Source: an uncultured Alphaproteobacteria bacterium (lineage in GTDB: Bacteria > Pseudomonadota > Alphaproteobacteria > UBA3830). From it: a stretch of 54,971 bases of DNA. Under the pieces are notes generated by a model. The model was not told the DNA's origin and made no database searches. It saw only the letters and a list, made by a program, of their open reading frames with translations. Of this stretch, positions 26,391 to 34,513 are shown piece by piece (position 1 is the first letter of the stretch; each line of letters starts with the position of its first letter). Made by a program: the position numbers and the translations under genes. The stretch lies in contig CAJODB010000007.1 in the NCBI GenBank assembly GCA_905233185.1, positions 1-54,971 on the forward strand, given 5' to 3'.

Positions 26391-27680
26391 ATGGCTTATA
26401 TTATTTTTAGTTTAGGCGTTTTGTGCTTGATATGTATTGCTGGTTTTATTGCTGGAGCAGAGACTGCGATTACAGGAGCTTCAAAAGCGCATTTATACCA
26501 TCTCGCGAAGAAAAAAGACCAAAGAGCTAAGAAAGTTTTGGAGCTAAAAGAAAAAATGACCACATCTATTGGAACGATTTTAGTTCTAAATCAGATGGTC
26601 GTTTATCTCATACCTATAGTAAGCACTTTGTTTGCTTTGAAGTATTTTTCAGCTGCGGAAACGGCAATTATGCAGACAATCATAGCTGTTTTACTTATGA
26701 CTTATGCTGAAATATTCCCAAAAATGGTTGCAATAAAATTTACGATGGAATACGCATTATTTGTTGCTCCGTTTGTAGATGTGATTGTTTTTTGTTTGAA
26801 ACCATTAATTAGCGTCCTAGAATGCTGTGCTCGAATTTCTATGAAGCTCCTTCGAATGGATGTTGAAAATGATCATGTGTCCGAAAATCCTGATGAAGAG
26901 CTACGAGGAGCAATCGAAATGCACTCGTCAGAAGGTAACGAAGACGAAGAACAAAAGAAAATCATGCTTAAGAGTATTCTTGACTTAGAAGCTATTCGAG
27001 TTACTCAAGCAATGGTGCACAGAAAAAATATGAGTACTATTGATTCATCACTTCCTGTGGCGAAGATTGCCGAAGAACTCATGAATTGCCAGTATTCTAG
27101 AGTTCCAATGTGGAAAGATAATCCTGAAAATATCATAGGGATTTTAAAAACAAAAACCTTTTTCCGAGCTTTGCAATTGAGTAATGGAAATATAGAAAAT
27201 GTAAAAATAAATGGTTTGATTTCGCCACCATGGTTTATTCCTGAAACGACACATTTGCTTGAGCAATTGCAGAATTTTCGCAAAAAACGAGAACATTTCG
27301 CACTCGTTGTTGATGAATACGGCGATCTTATGGGTTGCATAACTTTAGAAGATATCTTAGAAGAAATTGTAGGAGATATTGGTGACGAATATGATGATGC
27401 TACCGATGAAGAAATGAAAATGCAATCCGATGGTAGCGTAATAGCGTATGGCACAACTCCTGTTCGAGATATAAATAGAGAGTTCGATTGGAGTATCCCA
27501 GAGGAAGACGCAGCGACGATTGCTGGTTATATTATGGGAGAATTGCGAAAAATTCCTGATGCAGGTCAAGTATATAATTTGTCAGGATATAAGATGGAAA
27601 TTCTGAGACGACAGAGAAATCAAATCGTTTTAGTAAAAATTACACCAATGGTGGTTAGTGAAGACAATAATAGCATTTGA
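26391..27680 (+). CDS. CNNM/CorB-type membrane protein with CBS domains
   Basis: HlyC/CorC family protein of 429 residues. An N-terminal DUF21/CNNM membrane domain (about 1-150) has four hydrophobic segments with GAETAITGASKAHLYHLA and LMTYAEIFPKMVA. A pair of CBS domains (about 195-330) includes MVHRKNMSTIDSS and LVVDEYGDLMGCITLEDILEEIVGDI-type sequence, and a C-terminal CorC_HlyC domain follows. Family members export or sense magnesium/cobalt. The gene is divergent from xerD with 196 nt between them, in which I see only AT-rich sequence. Confidence 0.9.
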   Translation: MAYIIFSLGVLCLICIAGFIAGAETAITGASKAHLYHLAKKKDQRAKKVLELKEKMTTSIGTILVLNQMVVYLIPIVSTLFALKYFSAAETAIMQTIIAVLLMTYAEIFPKMVAIKFTMEYALFVAPFVDVIVFCLKPLISVLECCARISMKLLRMDVENDHVSENPDEELRGAIEMHSSEGNEDEEQKKIMLKSILDLEAIRVTQAMVHRKNMSTIDSSLPVAKIAEELMNCQYSRVPMWKDNPENIIGILKTKTFFRALQLSNGNIENVKINGLISPPWFIPETTHLLEQLQNFRKKREHFALVVDEYGDLMGCITLEDILEEIVGDIGDEYDDATDEEMKMQSDGSVIAYGTTPVRDINREFDWSIPEEDAATIAGYIMGELRKIPDAGQVYNLSGYKMEILRRQRNQIVLVKITPMVVSEDNNSI

Positions 27681-27735
27681 TTTAAATTTTAATTTTTTCT
27701 ATGCTAGCTTAATGTAGGGTAAATTAGTTTTTAGA

Positions 27736-28494
27736 ATGAAAATTCATTTTGTAAGCTCATGTAATGCTAAGTCTAAAAGTGCATATAGACAAATGACAAA
27801 ACTGTATGGACAGTCTGATGTTTCGGAAGCTGATTGCATTGTTGTTTTATCGGGCGATGGAATGGTTTTACGCGCTTTTCATGAAAATTATAAGCAAGGA
27901 ATTCCGATTTACGGAGCAAATCGCGGAAAAATAGGCTTTCTTACAAATCCATATTCAGTAGAAAATTTAGTAGAAAGAATAAGAAGTGCTGTTCCGCTCA
28001 AAATTCATCCATTATATGTGCATATAGAAACACGAAATGGCGAAATTTTTGAAACAATTGCGATAAATGAGCTTTATTTGCTGCGACAAACACATCAAAC
28101 TGCGAAAATAAAAATCGTTGTTGATGGTATAGAACGTATGAAAGAAATGGTTTCTGATGGCATCATTGCGGCAACCGCTACGGGAAGCAGCGCATATAAT
28201 TATTCTGCAGATGGACCGATTATTCCACCTGGAACAAAACTGATTGCATTGACTCCAATAAGCTCTTTTCGTCCGAGAGGCTGGCGCGGAGCATTGCTTG
28301 AGTCATCTTCTGTTATAGAATTTGATATAATAGACGCACAAAAAAGGCCGGTATGTGCAGTTGCAGACTATGTTGAGTTTCGAGATGCTTCAAAGGTAAC
28401 GGTATCAGAAGCAAGCGATATAACTCTTACTCTATTGTTCGATAAGGACAATTTGTTCAAAGAAAAAATTATTCAGGAACAATTCGCAGCGTAA
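27736..28494 (+). CDS. nadK: NAD kinase
   Basis: Makes NADP from NAD with ATP or polyphosphate. The 252-residue sequence has the phosphate-binding motif as VLSGDGMVLRA (first Gly of GGDG replaced by Ser), YGANRGKIGFLTN, the NE motif in AINELYLL, and SDGIIAATATGSSAYNYSADGP. The C-terminal strand block with GWRGALLESSSVIEF is intact. It is 55 nt downstream of the CNNM gene and convergent with gmd. Confidence 0.93.
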   Translation: MKIHFVSSCNAKSKSAYRQMTKLYGQSDVSEADCIVVLSGDGMVLRAFHENYKQGIPIYGANRGKIGFLTNPYSVENLVERIRSAVPLKIHPLYVHIETRNGEIFETIAINELYLLRQTHQTAKIKIVVDGIERMKEMVSDGIIAATATGSSAYNYSADGPIIPPGTKLIALTPISSFRPRGWRGALLESSSVIEFDIIDAQKRPVCAVADYVEFRDASKVTVSEASDITLTLLFDKDNLFKEKIIQEQFAA

Positions 28495-28503
28495 AAGATA
28501 AAA

Positions 28504-29595
28504 CTATATTTCCTGTTGTACAAGTTCAGGAAATCCTTCCTTGCGCAACAGCATAGCTTTTTCTGCGCCTTTCATATCTTCTGCAACCATTTCTTTCACC
28601 AACATATCAAGCGTATATTTTGGCTTCCATCCTAATATTTCACGTGCTTTGGATGAATCTCCCAGCAAAAGATCTACTTCAGTTGGTCTAAAGTATTTTG
28701 GATCAATCTCTATTATTGTTTTTCCTGTTGTTTTGTCTATTCCTTTTTCAGCTATACCGTTTCCAGTGAATTCGATATCTATTCCCGCTTCTTTGAAAAC
28801 CATTTTGCAAAAATCACGAACAGTAGTGGTAACACCTGTAGCTAACACGAAATCATCAGGTTCATTTTGTTGAAGAACTCTCCACATTCCTTCGACATAG
28901 TCTTTTGCGTGTCCCCAATCTCGTTTTGAATTTAAATTTCCCAAATACAATTTTTCTTCTAAACCGCATTTTATTCTTACGGCAGCTCTGGTGATTTTTC
29001 GGGTGACAAAAGTTTCCCCTCGACGAGGAGATTCATGGTTAAAAAGGATTCCGTTTGATGCAAATATGCCGTATCCTTCACGATAATTTACGGTAATCCA
29101 ATAGGCATATAGCTTCGCACATGCGTATGGAGACCGTGGATAGAACGGAGTAGTCTCTTTTTGTGGAGTTTCTTGTACTAAACCATATAATTCTGATGTA
29201 GAAGCCTGGTAAAATTTCGTTTTTTTCTCTAATCCGAGAATACGCAAAGCTTCGAGAATACGAAGTGTACCAAGTCCATCAGAGTTTGCTGTATATTCTG
29301 GACAATCAAAAGAAACTCGCACATGCGATTGAGCTGCAAGATTATATATTTCATCCGGCTGTATTTCTTGAATAAGACGGATTAAGCAAGTCGAATCTGT
29401 AAGATCTCCATAATAAAGTTTAAAACGTGAATTTTCTTCATGAGAATCTTGGTATAGATGATTGATTCGCTGCGTATTAAAAGATGAAGCTCGACGCTTC
29501 ATGCCATGAACTTCATATCCCTTTTCCAACAACAATTCTGCAAGATAAGAACCATCTTGACCAGTAATTCCTGTAATCAGCGCTTTTTTCATCAT
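28504..29595 (-). CDS. gmd: GDP-mannose 4,6-dehydratase
   Basis: Converts GDP-D-mannose to GDP-4-keto-6-deoxy-D-mannose, the first committed step to GDP-L-fucose and related deoxysugars. An extended SDR of 363 residues with [19 protein letters not shown], the Gmd-specific [25 protein letters not shown], the catalytic STSELYG with [10 protein letters not shown] (Tyr-x3-Lys) and [15 protein letters not shown]. It is the last gene of a seven-gene minus-strand glycan cluster that also holds GDP-fucose synthase. Confidence 0.97.
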   Translation of the reverse strand: MMKKALITGITGQDGSYLAELLLEKGYEVHGMKRRASSFNTQRINHLYQDSHEENSRFKLYYGDLTDSTCLIRLIQEIQPDEIYNLAAQSHVRVSFDCPEYTANSDGLGTLRILEALRILGLEKKTKFYQASTSELYGLVQETPQKETTPFYPRSPYACAKLYAYWITVNYREGYGIFASNGILFNHESPRRGETFVTRKITRAAVRIKCGLEEKLYLGNLNSKRDWGHAKDYVEGMWRVLQQNEPDDFVLATGVTTTVRDFCKMVFKEAGIDIEFTGNGIAEKGIDKTTGKTIIEIDPKYFRPTEVDLLLGDSSKAREILGWKPKYTLDMLVKEMVAEDMKGAEKAMLLRKEGFPELVQQEI

Positions 29596-29610
29596 ATTTA
29601 TTCCTCTTTT

Positions 29611-30762
29611 TTAACTTCTTAAATTCATTATACAAGCAAGGTTTTTTAATGATTCTTTTTCAATCTTTTTTACGGTTGCTTTTAGTCCAGTTTGTATTTT
29701 TAAATAATTCTGAGCATTCATATTTATTGCATCCAGCATTGCATAATATAACATTTCATTATTTTCGTACACTATACTATTTTTGTTTGAAAAACCGTAG
29801 ATATTCGCAAAAGTTTTATGTATTATGCAGGGTTTTAGAAAACCATATACCAATTGAAAGGTGCCACTGGTGCCATCTCTTAAGTATCTTTTATGTGATG
29901 GCATATCCGGATCAAGCAATGGTAAGAAAAAGTCAGCTTTTTCAATTTCTTGATACATCTTTTCATAATCTACTCTGCCAAGTATATGAAGATGTTTTTT
30001 CGCACTATCTGAAACTGTTCCTATATTGCCATATCCAATTATAGTGACTTTAAATTTTTCTTTTTTTTCAGCTAGCTGGTCTAAAACTTGTGCTAACAAA
30101 ATAGTATTTCTTTTTCTATTGATATCCCCTACAAGAATGAAATTAGTTTCATCAGAATTTTTTTGTGTTATGTTTACTATTCCAAAATAATGCGGATTTA
30201 CAACAAATTTTTTTAAGCCAGAATCGTTTGTCGGATTTGCTAATATGATTTCGCTATTACTATTCCGCTTATCTATATGATGTTGAACGTATATATTTTT
30301 TTGTTTTCCATTTGTTAGTTTTGGGAAAAATTGCTCAATGTCAATTTCAGCATGAGTGTTTACTTTGTATGTAACTTTGGAATTGAAGATTATCCTCTGA
30401 TATTTTTTTATACGTTCATCAGATAAAATAAACTTCATTTCTTTTTCCGTAAAAGTCCATATTGTTGGTTTTTGAAAAAATCTTGAAAAACATTTGTCTC
30501 CGTTTTTTAAAACTGCTATCTCAACTTCATAACCTAATTTTCTCAAATAATTGTAATATCCTGGTAAAGTTTCATGATGACAATCGTTTGGTTCAATTAA
30601 AAGTATACTATTTTCACTAACTTTATGCTCAAAAAAATTAGTTATATATTTGCGTCGTATAGGGAGATATTTTTTATTTATACTAAACTTTATTATATTC
30701 TTAAAATAGATGGTTATATGCTTTGCTTTATTTTCAATTCTAAAAAATGAACTTAAATGCAA
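29611..30762 (-). CDS. Putative GT-B glycosyltransferase of the glycan cluster
   Basis: A 383-residue protein with the look of a two-domain GT-B glycosyltransferase: a less conserved N-terminal half, then FILVGDINRKRNTILL, VTIIGYGNIGTV and KADFFLPLLDP in the donor half, where such enzymes hold the nucleotide sugar. The family is not certain. The TTG start at 30762 is chosen because GGAG lies 8 nt upstream. The gene begins 25 nt after the nucleotidyltransferase and ends 15 nt before gmd. A sugar transferase adding mannose, fucose or a related sugar is the natural reading. Confidence 0.72.
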   Translation of the reverse strand: MHLSSFFRIENKAKHITIYFKNIIKFSINKKYLPIRRKYITNFFEHKVSENSILLIEPNDCHHETLPGYYNYLRKLGYEVEIAVLKNGDKCFSRFFQKPTIWTFTEKEMKFILSDERIKKYQRIIFNSKVTYKVNTHAEIDIEQFFPKLTNGKQKNIYVQHHIDKRNSNSEIILANPTNDSGLKKFVVNPHYFGIVNITQKNSDETNFILVGDINRKRNTILLAQVLDQLAEKKEKFKVTIIGYGNIGTVSDSAKKHLHILGRVDYEKMYQEIEKADFFLPLLDPDMPSHKRYLRDGTSGTFQLVYGFLKPCIIHKTFANIYGFSNKNSIVYENNEMLYYAMLDAINMNAQNYLKIQTGLKATVKKIEKESLKNLACIMNLRS

Positions 30763-30787
30763 AGCTTGAACTCCATCAAAGAAATCA

Positions 30788-31216
30788 TTACTTCCAGTTT
30801 TTCAATATCCATGATGAAGAATTTGCTTTATTACTTCCGCCAACTCCAAACTCTAACTTTACATTACATTCTTCGCAAGTTGGACCTTCCGGGATATTGC
30901 TTTTTGTACGATCTCCGCCATTTGCGAATATCAATTCAGCCTCCGGATATTTTTTTCGAGTGATTCTTATACCATCGCTTGCGGAATTGTCACTGTCATC
31001 GAATCCGTAAGCGGCTATTACGCCTTTTATATTTTCGCATACAGTCTTGCGTGTTTTGAATTCCATAAAATTTTTCCCTTTTTTTCGACACAGCCATTCA
31101 TCAGAATTCAATAATAAAATCACGCCATCTGACTTGCTTGCTGCATCTTTTATCATCTCTATATGGCCTTCGTGAATCGGATCAAAACCACCGCTGACTA
31201 TATAATATTTACTCAT
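30788..31216 (-). CDS. Small cytidylyltransferase-like nucleotidyltransferase
   Basis: A 142-residue nucleotidyltransferase of the HIGH superfamily, as in RfaE/HldE C-domains and glycerol-3-phosphate cytidylyltransferases. It has SGGFDPIHEGHIEMI at the N-terminus (His-x-Gly-His), a mid-protein IFANGGDR and an SSSWIL at the C-terminus in place of the usual Ser/Thr motif. It overlaps the end of the PMI-PMM gene by 8 nt; an alternative ATG at 31225 sits too close to the ribosome site. The sugar phosphate and nucleotide are unknown. Because the cluster lacks a recognisable GDP-mannose pyrophosphorylase, its substrate is of interest. Confidence 0.8.
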   Translation of the reverse strand: MSKYYIVSGGFDPIHEGHIEMIKDAASKSDGVILLLNSDEWLCRKKGKNFMEFKTRKTVCENIKGVIAAYGFDDSDNSASDGIRITRKKYPEAELIFANGGDRTKSNIPEGPTCEECNVKLEFGVGGSNKANSSSWILKNWK

Positions 31217-32297
31217 AATCTGCATTTTCCTTCAAAAATTTCAATGTATCATCTGGGCTGTTTACCGCAACAACTTGAGCATTTCCTAATTTCAATAATT
31301 CTTGTGCAAGAGAATAATCATTACCGCCTTTTTCAGTACGATCACCGAAGAAAACGATCTTTTCATTTTTATATGTCTCTCTTAACTTTGTTGCAACTTG
31401 TTCTTTGCCGAATCCATGCGGAACTATATCTATGCTTATGTTTCCTCCGACAGAAATATCATAATCTGGATACATTTCGGATAATTCCGCTGCAATTTGC
31501 TGACGTTCTTTGTGTAAATCATCCCATTTCTTGTAAGCAATTCGTGCTTCTTGCGGACAATTTCTGCCAAGAACGCTGAAATTCACCATACCTTGGCGTT
31601 TTTCAATGTAATTTTCAAATAATTCACCTGAATATTTTGTATTTTTGCGGTAATACTCGAGTTTTTTTATCAATGAAGTTTCAGGAACAAATTCATTGCG
31701 ATATATAAGTTTATCTTTCAAATAAAATTCGTTTCCCATAGAACAGTATAAACCGGCGATTTTATCAATGATATTTTGTGGCAATTGTTCTTTTACTTTT
31801 TTCAGGTCTGATCCGGATACCACAAAAAATATGTTTTTTTCTATAAATTTCTCGAAGAACTCAGCAAATTCATTGGTCATAGGTAGACGCGCGGGGGTCA
31901 ATGTGCCATCCATATCAGCGATGAAGATTTTTTTATTCCTATTATATATATCTTCGTAGCGAATGATGTCATTTTCGTCGAGAATATCTCCTAATTGAGT
32001 TTCCTTAACAATTAAAACTGAATCTCCTGCGTTTTTTAAACGATGGATGGCTTTTATGGGAATATCGATAACTGCACCGACCGAAAATTGTGAGACTTTA
32101 TCATTGATTGTGACTTCCGCTATTCCTTCAACAATTTTCCATTGTTCAGAACGATGCTTATGTGATTGTAGCGACAAGCAGCCACCGATGTTGACGATTA
32201 TAGTTTTTTTCACAAAACCATCTCCGACTTCATCGACTTTCCAATGTCCCCATGGTCGCTTGCCATGTTCTTCTGTTTTGTAGTTATTGCTACTCAT
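31209..32297 (-). CDS. Fused type II mannose-6-phosphate isomerase and eukaryotic-type phosphomannomutase
   Basis: A 362-residue fusion. Residues about 12-125 are the cupin mannose-6-phosphate isomerase domain that normally forms the C-terminus of ManC: RPWGHWKV, LSLQSHKHRSEQW with metal-binding Gln/His, IPIKAIHRLKN and DIIRYEDIYNR. Residues about 123-362 are a HAD domain resembling eukaryotic alpha-phosphomannomutase (PMM1/PMM2) rather than bacterial ManB. It has FIADMDGTLTPARLP (Asp128, Asp130), VVSGSDLKKVKEQLP, VLGRNCPQEARI, ISVGGNISIDIVPHGFGK and FFGDRTEKGGNDYS. Together the domains could carry fructose-6-phosphate to mannose-1-phosphate. It overlaps the nucleotidyltransferase start by 8 nt and follows a glycosyltransferase by 12 nt. 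Confidence 0.87.
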   Translation of the reverse strand: MSSNNYKTEEHGKRPWGHWKVDEVGDGFVKKTIIVNIGGCLSLQSHKHRSEQWKIVEGIAEVTINDKVSQFSVGAVIDIPIKAIHRLKNAGDSVLIVKETQLGDILDENDIIRYEDIYNRNKKIFIADMDGTLTPARLPMTNEFAEFFEKFIEKNIFFVVSGSDLKKVKEQLPQNIIDKIAGLYCSMGNEFYLKDKLIYRNEFVPETSLIKKLEYYRKNTKYSGELFENYIEKRQGMVNFSVLGRNCPQEARIAYKKWDDLHKERQQIAAELSEMYPDYDISVGGNISIDIVPHGFGKEQVATKLRETYKNEKIVFFGDRTEKGGNDYSLAQELLKLGNAQVVAVNSPDDTLKFLKENADYE

Positions 32298-32309
32298 AGA
32301 ATAAAAACC

Positions 32310-33407
32310 TTAATGACGCTTTATCTTCAATATAGTTAGGTATAATATTCGAAATAAAAGATATCTATAATTATCTTTTACTTCAAAAAACTTTATTATG
32401 CCAAATAACTTTAATAGCCATCGTTTATGTCCTACAGGATGTGCAATATAATTAAATGAAAATATATTAATCAATCCAAATAATTTTATTTTCCAGATTA
32501 ATGGAATAAAGTATCCTCTCGGAAAAAAGTATATATCATTATTTATTTCTTTTGGACGAAGATGATTAATCATCTGACGCATACGTGGACAAACTTTATT
32601 CTTAATCATATTTAGGGTGTCTTTTGATATGCTATAAGCACATTCGAAGGTACCATATCTGTAATTTTTTAAAGCCTTTTTGTGAATTTCAGTTGTTCTT
32701 GAAAAATATTTTTTCATAATTAGATGAACTTCTTTTTTAGAAGTTTCAATATCAATTCCTGAAGTTCCCCCTCCTCTAAAACAAGAAATAACTTTGTTCA
32801 CAATAGAAATGGTATATCCTTTTAGTAATAAACGTATAATTAAATCATAGTCTGCTGCGCTTTTGTATTTTTTTGCATCGAAACAACCTTCTTTTAGTAA
32901 CACATCTCTTCGCGTGAACATTGTTTGATGGCAAAATGGCATACGTAGAAAAAATATTTCTGGCTGAACATTTATCTTGGACGAGATCTTTTCGTTTTCA
33001 ATATAGTATCCGTATGCACATGAAAAATCAGCTTGTTCATTTTCTAATGATCTAATACTTAATGATATTGCAGATTCTTTATAAAAAAAATCATCGGAGT
33101 TCAAAAAAACCACATATTTACCTGTGGCCTTTTTAATTCCTTTATTCATAGCATCATAAATACCATTATCTGGTTCTGAGTAATATGTTATCCATTTTTT
33201 CTTTTGGTATTCTTTTAATATATCTAAAGTACCATCATTAGAAGCTCCATCAATAACTATATGTTCTACATTTGAATAAATCTGCTTATGCACAGACTCT
33301 AAGCATTGACGGAAATATTGTTCTCGACCGTTTTTTATCAGGTTATAAGTAACGGTTACTACTGTAACCTTTGGAAACAATTCTTCTTCCATATTAGTAT
33401 TATTCAT
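32310..33407 (-). CDS. Family 2 glycosyltransferase (WcaA-like)
   Basis: A 365-residue GT-A glycosyltransferase. It has VTVVTVTYNL at the N-terminus, VIDGASNDGTLDIL, YSEPDNGIYDAMNKGI and the metal-binding FLNSDDFFY, then CHQTMFTRRDVL and AADYDLIIRLL typical of WcaA/SpsA-like enzymes. The C-terminal 100 residues are basic with a hydrophobic stretch, probably membrane-associated. The start at 33407 overlaps the GDP-fucose synthase stop by 8 nt and has AAGGA upstream. It probably adds one sugar of the glycan made by this cluster. Confidence 0.88.
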   Translation of the reverse strand: MNNTNMEEELFPKVTVVTVTYNLIKNGREQYFRQCLESVHKQIYSNVEHIVIDGASNDGTLDILKEYQKKKWITYYSEPDNGIYDAMNKGIKKATGKYVVFLNSDDFFYKESAISLSIRSLENEQADFSCAYGYYIENEKISSKINVQPEIFFLRMPFCHQTMFTRRDVLLKEGCFDAKKYKSAADYDLIIRLLLKGYTISIVNKVISCFRGGGTSGIDIETSKKEVHLIMKKYFSRTTEIHKKALKNYRYGTFECAYSISKDTLNMIKNKVCPRMRQMINHLRPKEINNDIYFFPRGYFIPLIWKIKLFGLINIFSFNYIAHPVGHKRWLLKLFGIIKFFEVKDNYRYLLFRILYLTILKIKRH

Positions 33408-34437
33408 TAATATATCCTTCATAAAACATTTTTATTCCATCGCTCAAGGATATTTTAGGCTGCCAACCAAGAGTGTGTATTTTCGTTGCATCCATTAGTT
33501 TTCTTGGCATGCCATTTGGTTTTGCATGATCATATTCTATATCACCTGAAAAATCTACAACTTGCTTTATTATTTCATAAAGATCGCAAAGTTGTATGTC
33601 TTTACCTGAAGTTATATTAACCAATTCACCGACATTATCAGCATTGCATTTCTCCATGATATATACACATGCATCCGCTAGATCATCGGAATGCATAAGT
33701 TCCCTATATACAGATCCATCTCCCCAAACTATAACATGGTCTCTGTATGCTCCAACTGAATTTAATGCTTTCTCAAGGTCTTCATTATTACAATTATCAG
33801 GCAATGCGTAACCAAAAGGATGTTTTTCGAGGTCGCGTCTTATACCATCGAAATCCTTTTCGCTCAGCAATTTTGCTAAGTGAAAACGTCGTATAAGCAT
33901 AGGAAGCAGATGCGCTGTTTCCATATTAAAATTATCATTTGGACCATACTGATTGGTTGGCATAAGTGATATAAAATTTGTTCCGTATTGTTCATTATAA
34001 TAGCGGCACAGTTTGATTATAGCGATTTTCGCGATTGCATATGCCTCATTCGTAGGTTCTAAATATCCTGATAGTAAAACGTCTTCTTTCATAGGTTGAG
34101 GTGCCAATCTCGGATAAATGCAGCTAGAACCAAGATTTAATAGTTTTTTTACTCCGTATTTATAGGCAGCATGTACGACATTTGTACCTATCATCAGATT
34201 ATTATAGATGAAATCGGCAGGATACGTTGAATTTGCGAGAATTCCTCCTACTTTTGCGGCTGCTAAAAATACGTATTCCGGGCGTTCTTTTTCGAAAAAG
34301 GTATTAACTTGTTCTTGATTAGTTAAATCAAGTTCATTGTGATCTTTTACTACAATATTATCATAGCCTTTTGAATTTAATTGTCTTAAAATGGCAGATC
34401 CAACTAATCCATTATGACCCGCAACATATATTTTCAC
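33400..34437 (-). CDS. fcl: GDP-L-fucose synthase
   Basis: Epimerase-reductase that turns the Gmd product into GDP-L-fucose using NADPH. An SDR of 345 residues with MKIYVAGHNGLVGSAILRQL, LAAAKVGGILAN, NLGSSCIYPRLAPQPM, the catalytic YAIAKIA (Tyr-x3-Lys) and MPTNQYGPNDNF. A modest insertion follows the MLIRRFH block (DGIRRDLEKHPFGYAL region), compared with the 320-residue E. coli enzyme. It is second in the cluster, after the ABC exporter. With gmd it strongly implies a fucosylated or 6-deoxy-sugar glycan. Confidence 0.95.
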   Translation of the reverse strand: MKIYVAGHNGLVGSAILRQLNSKGYDNIVVKDHNELDLTNQEQVNTFFEKERPEYVFLAAAKVGGILANSTYPADFIYNNLMIGTNVVHAAYKYGVKKLLNLGSSCIYPRLAPQPMKEDVLLSGYLEPTNEAYAIAKIAIIKLCRYYNEQYGTNFISLMPTNQYGPNDNFNMETAHLLPMLIRRFHLAKLLSEKDFDGIRRDLEKHPFGYALPDNCNNEDLEKALNSVGAYRDHVIVWGDGSVYRELMHSDDLADACVYIMEKCNADNVGELVNITSGKDIQLCDLYEIIKQVVDFSGDIEYDHAKPNGMPRKLMDATKIHTLGWQPKISLSDGIKMFYEGYINE

Positions 34438-34513
34438 TATCGATTTTCCTATTATTTTTTTCTGTGCTGATAGTATGCTGTTATTTGTGATTAATCAAGA
34501 TCTTTTATAACAC

